Assembly (NCBI GenBank): GCA_002439705.1
Contig: DJPE01000068.1
Coordinates: forward strand, 188-7,513
Direction of reading: 5' to 3'
DNA length: 7,326 bases
DNA from: Christensenella sp. UBA6420
GTDB lineage: Bacteria; Bacillota; Clostridia; Christensenellales; DTU072
Shown here: in pieces, positions 1-5,553 of the stretch
Layout: each line of letters starts with the position of its first letter
Numbering within the stretch: the first letter of the stretch is position 1
Position numbers and translations under genes: made by a program
The notes under the pieces: generated by a model
Database searches by the model: none
Told to the model about the DNA's origin: nothing
What the model saw: the letters and a program-made list of their open reading frames with translations, nothing else

Positions 1-2
1 TA

Positions 3-1886
3 GAGATAAAAGACGGTACTCTTTACAGAGTTAAATTTACCTACGCTACTTACGGAATCTCCGAAGAAGTTACCCTAACTTACGACTTTGAGACCGATTT
101 CAGCGACGTTCTGGACGAACTCGACTTCGCCAACGCCACCCGTACCAGCGTACTCGACCCCTTCAAAGGTCAGTACAAGGACGACTACGGCAACTTCTGC
201 CAGTGCGACGACGCGGGATTTGTTCTTAACGGCATAACCGTAGAAGACCTGCGTTATTATTCGGGAGCTTCCACCGACGAACCCGATTACTTCACCGGTA
301 AGTGGGGCGAAAAGGACATAACGATAATGAAGTTAAGCTCCAAACAGCTCCTTATCCAGAGCGACGATTATTCGCTTAATATTACTCTCACCAACGTAAT
401 CACCGAAGTATTCGAAATCCCCGAAGAATACAGGGGCGTATGGAGTATAGATAACGACGAATACGACTTACACCTTACTTTCGTAATCCAGTCCTACGTA
501 ATGTGGTGCAACGATACCGAAGCCACGCTCCTTTCGAGCGGCGACAGAGAAGGACTCGTCGTTCTCGTCGGCAACACTACCTACAATCTCGTCCCCGGAA
601 CGGACGACCAAGGAACTAAGTTCCTGCACGTTATAGAACTCCGTGACAACGCCGAATACACGAGCTTCTACGTCGATTACGTCTCCGACGAAGTCGGCAT
701 AGAAATACCCAAAAAATTCGTCGGTCTGTACGTTTCCGACGACGGAAAACAAAAAGTCAACATATCCTACAGCAAGATTACGATTAACGGCGTTACTTTC
801 ATTCCGACGAGTTACTCCGAAGCGGACGGCTTCGTCGGTACTCTCGGCGTCACCGAAAACTATATGATAGTTCTGCGTCAGGACGGCACTTCCTTGCAGA
901 TAGGCACTATGTCGCAAAACTATATCGTAAAACTCGTCGACAGCGTAATCAACAACTACGTCGGCATCTGGGAATCGGTATTGACCGACTTCGGCGACAA
1001 CCAGAAGCCTTACAGTTTCCGTTTCGTAATCACCGACACCACGATTACCCTTACCGCAAGCTACTATATTCAGACGGGCGAAGACGCCGACGGCAACCCC
1101 GTTTACAGCGATCTTTACAGCTACGAAGACAGAGTTATTCCCTTCACCTTGTCCGATTACGGATACGCGTTCGACCTTGAAGGCAGCGAATACAAGACCT
1201 ACATTATGTATTGGATTAACTCTTACGGCAACCCGATGATGATTATGTACGACAACAACGGAATGCTCGTCAACCTGCAAAAAGCCGAATTACAGGTTAT
1301 TCCCCAGGACTACGTGGGAACGTGGCGTTACGTAGACGCGGACAACAACGTTTACGAAGCTATACTTGCCTCCGACGGAACTGCGCAAGTAAAACTCGGT
1401 CGCGGCTACACCGTCGCTATAGACAACGCAACCTACGACAAGACCAGAAAGGAACTTAAATTCGTCCACAACGACGCGGCATACTTCCTTATCCTTTCCG
1501 AAAACGCAAGCGGCAAGTTCGTCAACCTTTACAGCGTAGACGCCGACGTTAACGTAAACCTTGCGCAGGTAGCGGAAGTTCATATCCCCGAAAAATACTT
1601 CGGAACGTGGAAAAACTCCGCCGGAACCGTCGAAATAATCGCCGCCGCAGACGAATTCAAAGTTAAACTTGCGGGCAGCGAGGACTACGTAAACGTTCTT
1701 TACGTCGGACTCAGCCCCGAAGGAACGGGATACTACGTGTTCTATATAAACGACGTCGAGTACGAACTCGAAGTAGGAACTTACGGCGACGACCAGATTA
1801 TTCTTACTTACGACGACGCTTCGTCGAAATACGGATTTGCGTACATACCCTTGTACAGACAGGCCGAAAGCGGAACCGAAGCTTAA
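3..1886 (+). CDS. C-terminal part of a large acidic repeat protein, probably extracellular (5' partial)
   Basis: The frame is open from the first bases of the window, so the true start, and any signal peptide, lies upstream; the ATG at 327 is internal. The visible 627 residues are rich in Asp, Glu, Tyr, Val and Gly, with alternating short beta-strand-like segments and no membrane span. A recurring motif of the form I-P-x-x-Y/F-x-G-x-W/Y opens successive units: its Gly codons are at 168, 297, 435, 723, 963, 1317 and 1602 (examples IPEEYRGVW, IPKKFVGLY, IPQDYVGTW, IPEKYFGTW). Unit lengths are about 43 and 46 residues for the first two intervals, then 96, 80, 118 and 95, suggesting half and full copies of a beta-rich domain of about 90 residues. 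The C-terminus (ending ESGTEA) has no LPXTG sorting signal and no membrane anchor. I do not recognise the family. A cell-surface or secreted role is inferred from composition and repeat architecture only. Confidence 0.85.
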   Translation, partial: EIKDGTLYRVKFTYATYGISEEVTLTYDFETDFSDVLDELDFANATRTSVLDPFKGQYKDDYGNFCQCDDAGFVLNGITVEDLRYYSGASTDEPDYFTGKWGEKDITIMKLSSKQLLIQSDDYSLNITLTNVITEVFEIPEEYRGVWSIDNDEYDLHLTFVIQSYVMWCNDTEATLLSSGDREGLVVLVGNTTYNLVPGTDDQGTKFLHVIELRDNAEYTSFYVDYVSDEVGIEIPKKFVGLYVSDDGKQKVNISYSKITINGVTFIPTSYSEADGFVGTLGVTENYMIVLRQDGTSLQIGTMSQNYIVKLVDSVINNYVGIWESVLTDFGDNQKPYSFRFVITDTTITLTASYYIQTGEDADGNPVYSDLYSYEDRVIPFTLSDYGYAFDLEGSEYKTYIMYWINSYGNPMMIMYDNNGMLVNLQKAELQVIPQDYVGTWRYVDADNNVYEAILASDGTAQVKLGRGYTVAIDNATYDKTRKELKFVHNDAAYFLILSENASGKFVNLYSVDADVNVNLAQVAEVHIPEKYFGTWKNSAGTVEIIAAADEFKVKLAGSEDYVNVLYVGLSPEGTGYYVFYINDVEYELEVGTYGDDQIILTYDDASSKYGFAYIPLYRQAESGTEA

Positions 1887-1899
1887 AAAAACCCCGTTA

Positions 1900-1924
1900 C
1901 GCCGCCGCAATTTACGCGGCGGCG
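1900..1924 (+). terminator. GC-rich hairpin after the repeat protein, weak terminator candidate
   Basis: A perfect 9-bp stem (CGCCGCCGC with GCGGCGGCG) encloses a 7-nt loop, 14 bases after the stop codon of the repeat protein. On the + strand the stem is followed by AATTCTATAAAC, not a U-tract, so termination may be inefficient. No separate promoter fits well between it and the next gene, so read-through into that gene is likely. An A7 tract lies before the stem; read on the other strand this is a T-tract about 8 bases from the stem, but no minus-strand gene ends here. Confidence 0.45.
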
Positions 1925-1948
1925 AATTCTATAAACAGATAAAAGAAT

Positions 1949-2209
1949 ATGGCAAAAAAGAAAAACGACGACTGGGATAACGGAATGACCGTCGCCCCCA
2001 TGAACGGAGACGAACTTCCCGCATACCGTCGCGCGGCGTATATGAACCGCGAAAAAAAGCAAAAGAGCGGCAAGGTAAAAACCGAGTACACGAAAAAAGA
2101 ACAGAAAGCTATGATAAAGGCTTTCTTTTCGGTTATGTTTCCCCGTCTTTGTCTTATTCTCGCAGGGTTCAGCTTAGCGGCGTTACTTATATATCTGTGG
2201 TTGAAATAA
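1949..2209 (+). CDS. Small single-pass membrane protein, function unknown
   Basis: This encodes 86 residues. Residues 1-55 are hydrophilic and lysine-rich (MAKKKNDDWDNG... then many K/E/R), and residues about 64-85 form one strongly hydrophobic helix (FPRLCLILAG... to IYLWLK), so the protein is probably tail-anchored with its N-terminus in the cytoplasm. The N-terminal stretch DWDNGMTVAPMN resembles, from memory, small Clostridia membrane proteins that begin DWDDGR...A.MN; I could not verify this. The upstream sequence (AGATAAAAGAAT) has no strong Shine-Dalgarno. The gene begins 62 bases after the repeat protein and is probably read from the same transcript, and a good terminator follows. Amino-acid composition and the following terminator support it as a real gene; the role is unknown. 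Confidence 0.8.
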   Translation: MAKKKNDDWDNGMTVAPMNGDELPAYRRAAYMNREKKQKSGKVKTEYTKKEQKAMIKAFFSVMFPRLCLILAGFSLAALLIYLWLK

Positions 2210-2240
2210 CGCTCTATTAAATAGTCTTTATTTTCCCTTA

Positions 2241-2266
2241 CGCTCCGATTTTCGGGGCGTTTTTAT
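2241..2266 (+). terminator. Rho-independent terminator for the small membrane protein transcript
   Basis: The arms CGCTCCGA and TCGGGGCG pair over 8 bp (one G-U) around a 3-nt T loop and are followed directly by a run of T bases (TTTTTATTT). It lies 32 bases after the stop codon at 2209. It ends the rightward transcript facing the leftward permease gene. Confidence 0.85.
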
Positions 2267-2280
2267 TTATCTTTCCGCAA

Positions 2281-2314
2281 TAAAAAACGGAGCGGATAAA
2301 TTTCCGTTCCGTTT
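2281..2314 (-). terminator. Rho-independent terminator of the purine permease gene
   Basis: The 12-base arms at 2285-2296 and 2303-2314 pair around a 6-nt loop. Read on the minus strand, one A-C mismatch interrupts the stem, and the stem runs into a T-tract (complement of the A6 at 2282-2287). On the plus strand the mismatch becomes a G-U pair, so it could also back up the rightward terminator. It lies about 37 bases beyond the permease stop codon. Confidence 0.8.
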
Positions 2315-2350
2315 AATAGTTTTTGTTTCGTAAACCCTTTTTACGCTCTC

Positions 2351-3772
2351 TTAGTGAGTCAGGAAGAGCATAAGGATAAACAATGCGGTAACTATATACG
2401 TCCCTATATTTATTTCCTTGAACTTGCCGAGAACGAGTTTTACGAGAACGTAAGATATAAGACCGAAAGCGATACCGTAAGAAATGTTGTAGGTAAAGGG
2501 CATCATTACCATCGTAAGAAAAGCGGGCAGAGCCACTGCGGGGTCTTTCCAGTCTATTTCTTTAACGCAGCCTATCATAAGGATACCGACGTAAATAAGA
2601 GCCGCCGCGTATGCGCACGCAGGGACAAGCTGAGCTATCGGGGAGAAGAACATCGCTATAAAGAACAGTATAGCCGTCACTACCGCCGAGAAGCCGGTAC
2701 GTCCGCCTGCCGCTACGCCCGAAGAAGATTCGACGAAAGTGGTTACGGTAGAAGTTCCGCACACCGCGCCCACGCAGGTAGCTATCGCGTCGGACAGCAT
2801 AGCCTTGTTGCAGTTGGGGATTTCGTCTTCTCCTTTTTCGTTTTTGTAGAGCATATTTCCGCTGCGGCACGCGCCGTAAAGAGTGCCCATCGTGTCGAAC
2901 ATATCCACCATGCAGAATGCGAGAGCGGTGGTTATTATCGTTACGACAAGGCTTCCTACGTTGTTGCCGTCCTTAGCAAGGTACGCGTCGAAATTGAAGC
3001 CTTCGGTGAATACTTTACCCACTGCTTGGGTACCGAAATCCTTAAAAGGCGAAAAATAGTTCTTGAACGGAGCGGACAGACTTTCGCCCATTCCTTCGTA
3101 AAATCCTTTTACCGTGCAGCCTAAAATATAGTAAAGAGCAGCTGCTCCGAGAATAGCCCAAAGGATAGCTCCCTTAACGTTTTTCTTCATCATAATAGCG
3201 ATTGCTATGACTGCGAGTACGGTTATTATCATAGGCATTACGTCGCCCCAGGTAGCCGAACCCAAAAGGTTAAACGAAGCGAGCGTAACTCCCGTGGAAG
3301 AACTCGCTACCACGATGCCCGCGTCCTGCAATCCGAGAAACGCGATAAACATCCCTATACCTGCGGGGATAGCCGCCTTGACCGCCGCGGGAATTGCGTT
3401 GAAGATAATTTTTCTTAAACCCGTCGCGGTAAGAACGACGAACAATATTCCGTCGAAAAGCACGAACAAAAGTGCGTTGGCGTAAGTGAAACCCAACTGA
3501 AAACAAACCGTGTACACGAAGAACGCATTAAGCCCCATTCCGCTCGCCTGCGCCAAAGGCAGATTGGCTATAAGACCGATAAGAAGAGTTCCTACCACCG
3601 CAGACAAAGCCGTAGCTACGTAAATCGCGCCGTAAGACACGGTGCCAAGATCGGAGAACATTCCCGGGTTGACCATAAGAATGTACGCCATTGCCATAAA
3701 CGTGGTACAACCCGCGATTACTTCCGTACGCAAGGTAGTACCCTTTTCGCTGAACTTAAAAAACTTTTCCAT
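2351..3772 (-). CDS. NCS2 family purine permease, AzgA/PbuG-like (guanine/hypoxanthine type)
   Basis: This 473-residue protein of about 12-14 hydrophobic spans, full length for the family, should import purine bases (hypoxanthine, guanine or adenine) with a cation across the cytoplasmic membrane. The N-terminus MEKFFKFSEKGTTLRTEVIA is typical of the AzgA/PbuG/PbuO branch. Family marks visible are QASGMGLNAFF (76-86) after the second span, AIPAGIGMFIAFLGLQ (134-149), MVDMFDTMGTL (288-298) with two Asp in the substrate-binding helix, and GTSTVTTFVES followed by SGVAAGGRTG (339-360) with Glu348, the NCS2 signature region. The start is supported by AAGGAG five bases before the ATG. It is a single-gene transcript with its own promoter and terminator. 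Which purine it prefers cannot be read from the sequence. The xanthine/uracil branch (PbuX, UraA) is less likely because its signatures differ. Confidence 0.93.
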   Translation of the reverse strand: MEKFFKFSEKGTTLRTEVIAGCTTFMAMAYILMVNPGMFSDLGTVSYGAIYVATALSAVVGTLLIGLIANLPLAQASGMGLNAFFVYTVCFQLGFTYANALLFVLFDGILFVVLTATGLRKIIFNAIPAAVKAAIPAGIGMFIAFLGLQDAGIVVASSSTGVTLASFNLLGSATWGDVMPMIITVLAVIAIAIMMKKNVKGAILWAILGAAALYYILGCTVKGFYEGMGESLSAPFKNYFSPFKDFGTQAVGKVFTEGFNFDAYLAKDGNNVGSLVVTIITTALAFCMVDMFDTMGTLYGACRSGNMLYKNEKGEDEIPNCNKAMLSDAIATCVGAVCGTSTVTTFVESSSGVAAGGRTGFSAVVTAILFFIAMFFSPIAQLVPACAYAAALIYVGILMIGCVKEIDWKDPAVALPAFLTMVMMPFTYNISYGIAFGLISYVLVKLVLGKFKEINIGTYIVTALFILMLFLTH

Positions 3773-3777
3773 TTTTT

Positions 3778-3805
3778 CTCCTTCGTTTCCCGTCGTCGGG
3801 ACGAA
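3778..3805 (-). promoter_or_regulatory. Permease ribosome binding site and adjoining leader hairpin
   Basis: AAGGAG (complement of 3778-3783) lies 5 bases before the permease ATG. Immediately upstream a hairpin can form: TTCGT/ACGAA plus CCCG/CGGG with a 4-nt loop and a 2-nt bulge (3782-3805). Its base touches the Shine-Dalgarno, so it could modulate initiation. The leader from the predicted promoter is only about 38 nt, which leaves no room for the roughly 70-100 nt purine riboswitch often found before such permeases. Confidence 0.6.
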
Positions 3806-3816
3806 AAACGCAACCT

Positions 3817-3845
3817 ACTATATCACACGCAAAAATTTTTAGCAA
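3817..3845 (-). promoter_or_regulatory. Sigma-A type promoter of the purine permease
   Basis: On the minus strand, -35 TTGCTA (3840-3845) and -10 TATAGT (3817-3822) are separated by exactly 17 bp, with an extended -10 (TGATATAGT). The predicted transcript start is near 3810, about 38 bases before the ATG. Confidence 0.75.
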
Positions 3846-3866
3846 GGAATTTCCCACTCAAAAAAC

Positions 3867-3924
3867 GGTAAAATATAAACAATTTTCGATATTTTCGCAA
3901 AATTTTCGATAAAAAATTTTTACC
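3867..3924. repeat. Paired direct and inverted repeats between divergent promoters (possible operator)
   Basis: AATTTTCGATA occurs twice (3881-3891 and 3901-3911), with starts exactly 20 bp apart, about two helical turns. The pair is flanked by the inverted repeat GGTAAAA (3867-3873) and TTTTACC (3918-3924). The block lies between the -35 elements of the leftward permease promoter and the rightward promoter at 3936. A regulator site or UP-like element is possible, but the sequence is very AT-rich and chance repeats are plausible. Confidence 0.35.
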
Positions 3925-3935
3925 CCGTTTTTTCG

Positions 3936-3964
3936 TTGAGATTTTTTTGCGTTTGCAATATAAT
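3936..3964 (+). promoter_or_regulatory. Strong sigma-A type promoter reading into the broken membrane-protein gene
   Basis: TTGAGA (3936-3941), a 17-bp spacer and a consensus TATAAT (3959-3964). The predicted start is near 3971, about 28 bases before the ATG at 3999. No clear Shine-Dalgarno lies between them (ATCCGATTAAAAA precedes the ATG). Confidence 0.75.
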
Positions 3965-3998
3965 AATAAAAATACCTTTTAACGTATCCGATTAAAAA

Positions 3999-4546
3999 AT
4001 GAGTTTCCGCGTAGAATTCGACAGCGATTATAAAGGGAAAAGAACCGATATGATAATCGGCAAGTTTTCCGCGTTCGTCTTTGCGTTCGTCTTCGCCGTC
4101 TGCACGCTTTTATTAGGACTGTACACGCTCTATTATACCTATTTCCGAGTGATATACTCCGCCTTACCCGCATTGCGGGAACGATAGCTATCGTCGTGGG
4201 CGTAATAGTTCTCGTCGCCGCGCCGTTTATCGGAATATTCAAAAGCTACAATAAAGGACTTCAAGGCAAAATCAATCTCTCGGTAGAGCTCCGCCCCGAC
4301 GGAGAATGGTACTACGCCGTTTCCGCTTTCAAAAACGTAAAACCCTTGACCGAAAACGGCGTACTCAGCATAATAAACCTGAAAAAACGCATAGCCGAGT
4401 TCCGTACCACGAACGGCAAAGAATACTACGTCCTCTACTCCGTCCTTACCCCCGAATAAAAGACCGCCCTTTTCCAAATCGAAAAAGCCGTCACGGCAAA
4501 ACGCATCGAAGACACTAAAATCCGCCAACAAAAAAATAAACGGTAA
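3999..4546 (+). pseudogene. Two-span membrane protein gene with a -1 frameshift and an in-frame stop
   Basis: The ATG at 3999 opens 62 codons (to the TAG at 4185) encoding a polar N-terminus (MSFRVEFDSDYKGKRTD) and one hydrophobic span at residues about 22-49. From about 4142 the -1 frame continues sensibly: DILRLTRIAG, a second hydrophobic span (IAIVVGVIVLVAAPFIGIF), then a soluble beta-rich part (INLSVELRPDGEWYYAV... EYYVLYSVLTPE) to TAA at 4457-4459. The same frame then runs on for 28 more codons with a charged helical composition (KTALFQIEKAVTAKRIEDTK...) to TAA at 4544-4546. Joined, this gives about 182 codons for one protein. The short second ORF could start at GTG 4196, but that start cuts the second span and has no ribosome binding site. 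I read it as a decayed gene; sequencing error or recoding are alternatives. The layout of two spans plus a soluble domain loosely recalls YcxB-like proteins, but I cannot assign a family. Confidence 0.65.
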
Positions 4547-4577
4547 ATCGCCTTTTTTAACCGTCGCCGAGAGCATG

Positions 4578-4616
4578 CAAAAACGGACAGGAAAAATCCT
4601 GATTCGGAGACGGGAT
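4578..4616 (-). repeat. Truncated second copy of the tRNA terminator and tRNA 3' end
   Basis: Bases 4578-4601 match 4875-4898 exactly (24 bp: the first arm, loop and start of the second arm of the tRNA-Pro terminator). Then, after 4 bases here versus 19 in the intact copy, an 11-bp match follows (GGAGACGGGAT at 4606-4616 and 4918-4928), which is tRNA acceptor/T-arm sequence. The remaining hairpin here is only 5 bp (CAGGA, loop AAAA, TCCTG). It appears to be the remnant of a duplicated tRNA-terminator unit with an internal deletion. Confidence 0.75.
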
Positions 4617-4872
4617 CACTCGTATTTACTTTTATCCTTTTTTAAGTTTAGTACGATTTCGTTTTGCGTATTTTCAGAACAAGTGTTTTCTCGCTCGTCA
4701 GATTTCGCTATAATGCGAAATTTGCGAACAACGTCGATACTGTCGCTTTTTTGCGACCACCTTTATGGGCAGTCGCACTTTTCTCTCCGTATCTCCTTCT
4801 CCCTAAAAATCTGCGATTTTCAGGGTAACCCTTCTTATGTCAAAGAGCGGTTCTTTACCCGTCTCTCGGTAA
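4617..4872. other. Gene-free, hairpin-rich stretch between the two terminator copies
   Basis: I see no convincing gene here. Four inverted repeats are visible: ATTTCGC/GCGAAAT (4702-4721, loop TATAAT), GTCGC/GCGAC (4742-4757, T6 loop), a longer stem at 4801-4825 (CCCT-A-AAAATC, loop TGC, GATTTT-C-AGGG, one mismatch), and AGGGT-A-ACCCT (4822-4832). No good promoter pair was found on either strand. It may be a small dispersed repeat, a structured RNA, or debris of the duplication that made the flanking repeats. Confidence 0.4.
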
Positions 4873-4910
4873 TACAAAAACGGACAGGAAAAATCCTGTC
4901 CGTTTTTGTA
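4873..4910 (-). terminator. Bidirectional rho-independent terminator of the tRNA-Pro gene
   Basis: A perfect 17-bp inverted repeat (arms 4873-4889 and 4894-4910) with an AAAA loop (TTTT on the minus strand). GC-rich cores (CGGACAGGA) are flanked by A5 and T5 tracts, so it would terminate in both directions. It abuts the tRNA CCA end with no spacer, so the tRNA 3' trailer begins with the terminator stem. Confidence 0.9.
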
Positions 4911-4928
4911 TGGTCGAGGAGACGGGAT
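4875..4928. repeat. Intact copy of the duplicated terminator/tRNA-end sequence
   Basis: This is the partner of the repeat at 4578-4616. The matching blocks are 4875-4898 (24 bp exact) and 4918-4928 (11 bp exact). The 19 bases between them (second terminator arm, CCA and acceptor start) are replaced by 4 bases in the other copy. The two copies start 297 bp apart. Confidence 0.75.
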
Positions 4929-4987
4929 TCGAACCCACGGCCTCTTGGTCCCGAACCAAGCGCGCTACCAAACTGCGCTACTCCTCG
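4911..4987 (-). tRNA. tRNA-Pro, anticodon CGG
   Basis: The 77-nt minus-strand sequence folds as a full cloverleaf. It has acceptor stem CGAGGAG/CTCCTCG, D stem GCGC/GCGC, anticodon stem CTTGG/CCAAG with loop TTCGGGA (anticodon CGG at 4951-4953, reading CCG), a 5-nt variable loop, and a T arm with loop TTCGAAT closed by three GC pairs and two G-U pairs. Discriminator A and an encoded CCA follow. Its own promoter lies upstream and a perfect terminator directly downstream. The identity follows from the anticodon, and the GCGCAGTTTGGTAGCGC D region agrees with bacterial proline tRNAs. Confidence 0.96.
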
Positions 4988-5000
4988 CTTTTCGTATGCT

Positions 5001-5029
5001 ATTTTAGCACAGCTATTATATTTTTGCAA
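5001..5029 (-). promoter_or_regulatory. Promoter of tRNA-Pro
   Basis: On the minus strand, -35 TTGCAA (5024-5029), a 17-bp spacer and -10 TAAAAT (5001-5006) with an extended TGC. The -10 ends 13 bases before the tRNA 5' end, so the predicted transcript starts only about 6 bases upstream of the mature tRNA. Confidence 0.8.
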
Positions 5030-5037
5030 CTTTTTTC

Positions 5038-5056
5038 TTCATTTATTATAAATGAA
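5038..5056. repeat. AT-rich hairpin between thioesterase gene and tRNA promoter
   Basis: A perfect 8-bp inverted repeat (TTCATTTA / TAAATGAA) with a 3-nt loop, just past the thioesterase stop codon. On the minus strand it is followed by GAAAAAAG rather than a U-tract, so it is a poor terminator and transcription from the thioesterase gene may run on into the tRNA. It could protect the mRNA 3' end. Confidence 0.4.
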
Positions 5057-5059
5057 TAA

Positions 5060-5476
5060 CTAATCTTTTGTTTCCGGCACGGCTTGTTTAATAAATCCGT
5101 TTATCTGCGCTAAGCAGACTGTCTTGCCTTTGTCGTCGGTAACCGTTACTTCATACACGCAGGTATGTTTATGCACGGACAATTCTTTTCCTTCGGCTTT
5201 TATATACGCGGTGTCGCGGCAAGGAGCCAAATAGGTAATTGCGGCTCCCGAAGTCACGGTATCGGGGTGCCGAAAGTTGGCGGCGACGCCGAACGCGAAG
5301 TCCGCTATGGTGAACAACATTCCGCCGTGAACCACGTCGTTACCGTTAAGGTGGCAGTCGTGGATTTCAGCTCTGACTTCCGAGCCGTTTTCGTCTACTT
5401 TTACTATTTCGATGCCGTTCTTTTTTGCGTATCTGTCTTTTTTGAACTCTTCTCTCAATTCTTCTTCCGTAATCAT
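5060..5476 (-). CDS. PaaI-type hotdog-fold thioesterase
   Basis: This 138-residue protein matches the usual size of small PaaI-family hotdog acyl-CoA thioesterases, which hydrolyse acyl- or aryl-CoA esters in the cytoplasm. The signature is HLNGNDVVHGGMLFTIAD (42-59): an Asn before the HGG turn (His50, Gly51, Gly52), then a helix carrying the acidic residue Asp59 (ADFAFGVAANF). A following beta-rich half (SGAAITYLAPCRDT, YEVTVTDDKGKTVCLAQING) completes the single hotdog domain. I chose the ATG at 5474-5476 because GGAG lies 6 bases upstream (CGGAGATACCAATG); the 21 residues upstream in the same frame (from 5539) run through the predicted promoter. It is divergent from the aminotransferase operon. 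The substrate is unknown. Confidence 0.88.
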   Translation of the reverse strand: MITEEELREEFKKDRYAKKNGIEIVKVDENGSEVRAEIHDCHLNGNDVVHGGMLFTIADFAFGVAANFRHPDTVTSGAAITYLAPCRDTAYIKAEGKELSVHKHTCVYEVTVTDDKGKTVCLAQINGFIKQAVPETKD

Positions 5477-5507
5477 TGGTATCTCCGTATGGTTTTTTCC
5501 GTCGTTT

Positions 5508-5536
5508 ATTTTATACTTCGCACGGTAAAAACGCAA
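5508..5536 (-). promoter_or_regulatory. Probable promoter of the thioesterase gene
   Basis: On the minus strand, -35 TTGCGT (5531-5536), a 17-bp spacer and -10 TAAAAT (5508-5513). The predicted start near 5501 gives a leader of about 25 nt that contains the GGAG ribosome binding site. Confidence 0.6.
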
Positions 5537-5553
5537 CACTTCTGCGACAATTA

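Noticed and set aside
468..1910. Two long minus-strand reading frames opposite the repeat protein
   Set aside because: The plus frame is continuous, has a repeated protein motif and sensible composition. The minus frames are mirror images of its biased codons and lack ribosome binding sites.
2354..3842. Several + strand frames opposite the purine permease
   Set aside because: The minus-strand frame carries the complete NCS2 signatures, promoter, ribosome binding site and terminator. The others are antisense shadows.
3773..3998. Purine riboswitch before the permease
   Set aside because: I saw no conserved three-way junction or loop pattern, and the strong promoter at 3817-3845 leaves too short a leader.
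4196..4459. Independent 87-residue gene starting at GTG 4196
   Set aside because: There is no ribosome binding site, the start would cut off the front of a hydrophobic span, and the frame reads sensibly upstream and beyond its stop. A fragment of the longer gene fits better.
3979..4576. Minus-strand frames of 87 and 145 codons opposite the broken gene
   Set aside because: The plus strand has a near-consensus promoter and membrane spans in the expected order. The minus frames have no supporting start signals or recognisable content.
4578..4928. CRISPR array or integrative element with att sites
   Set aside because: Only two copies of the repeat are present, with no array spacing, no cas genes and no integrase. 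A duplication scar is the most that can be supported.
4835..5029. 64-codon minus-strand reading frame
   Set aside because: It is the translation of the tRNA-Pro gene itself (VAQFGSALGSGPRGRGFES), a common false gene call.
4575..5051. 158-codon + strand reading frame across the tRNA region
   Set aside because: It runs through the tRNA gene in antisense (giving the well-known SRRRDSNPRPLGPE artefact), the terminator and the hairpin stretch. No ribosome binding site, and low-complexity composition.
5477..5539. Longer thioesterase start at 5539
   Set aside because: The extra 21 residues overlap the predicted promoter and lack a ribosome binding site, while the ATG at 5476 has GGAG at good spacing and gives the normal family length.
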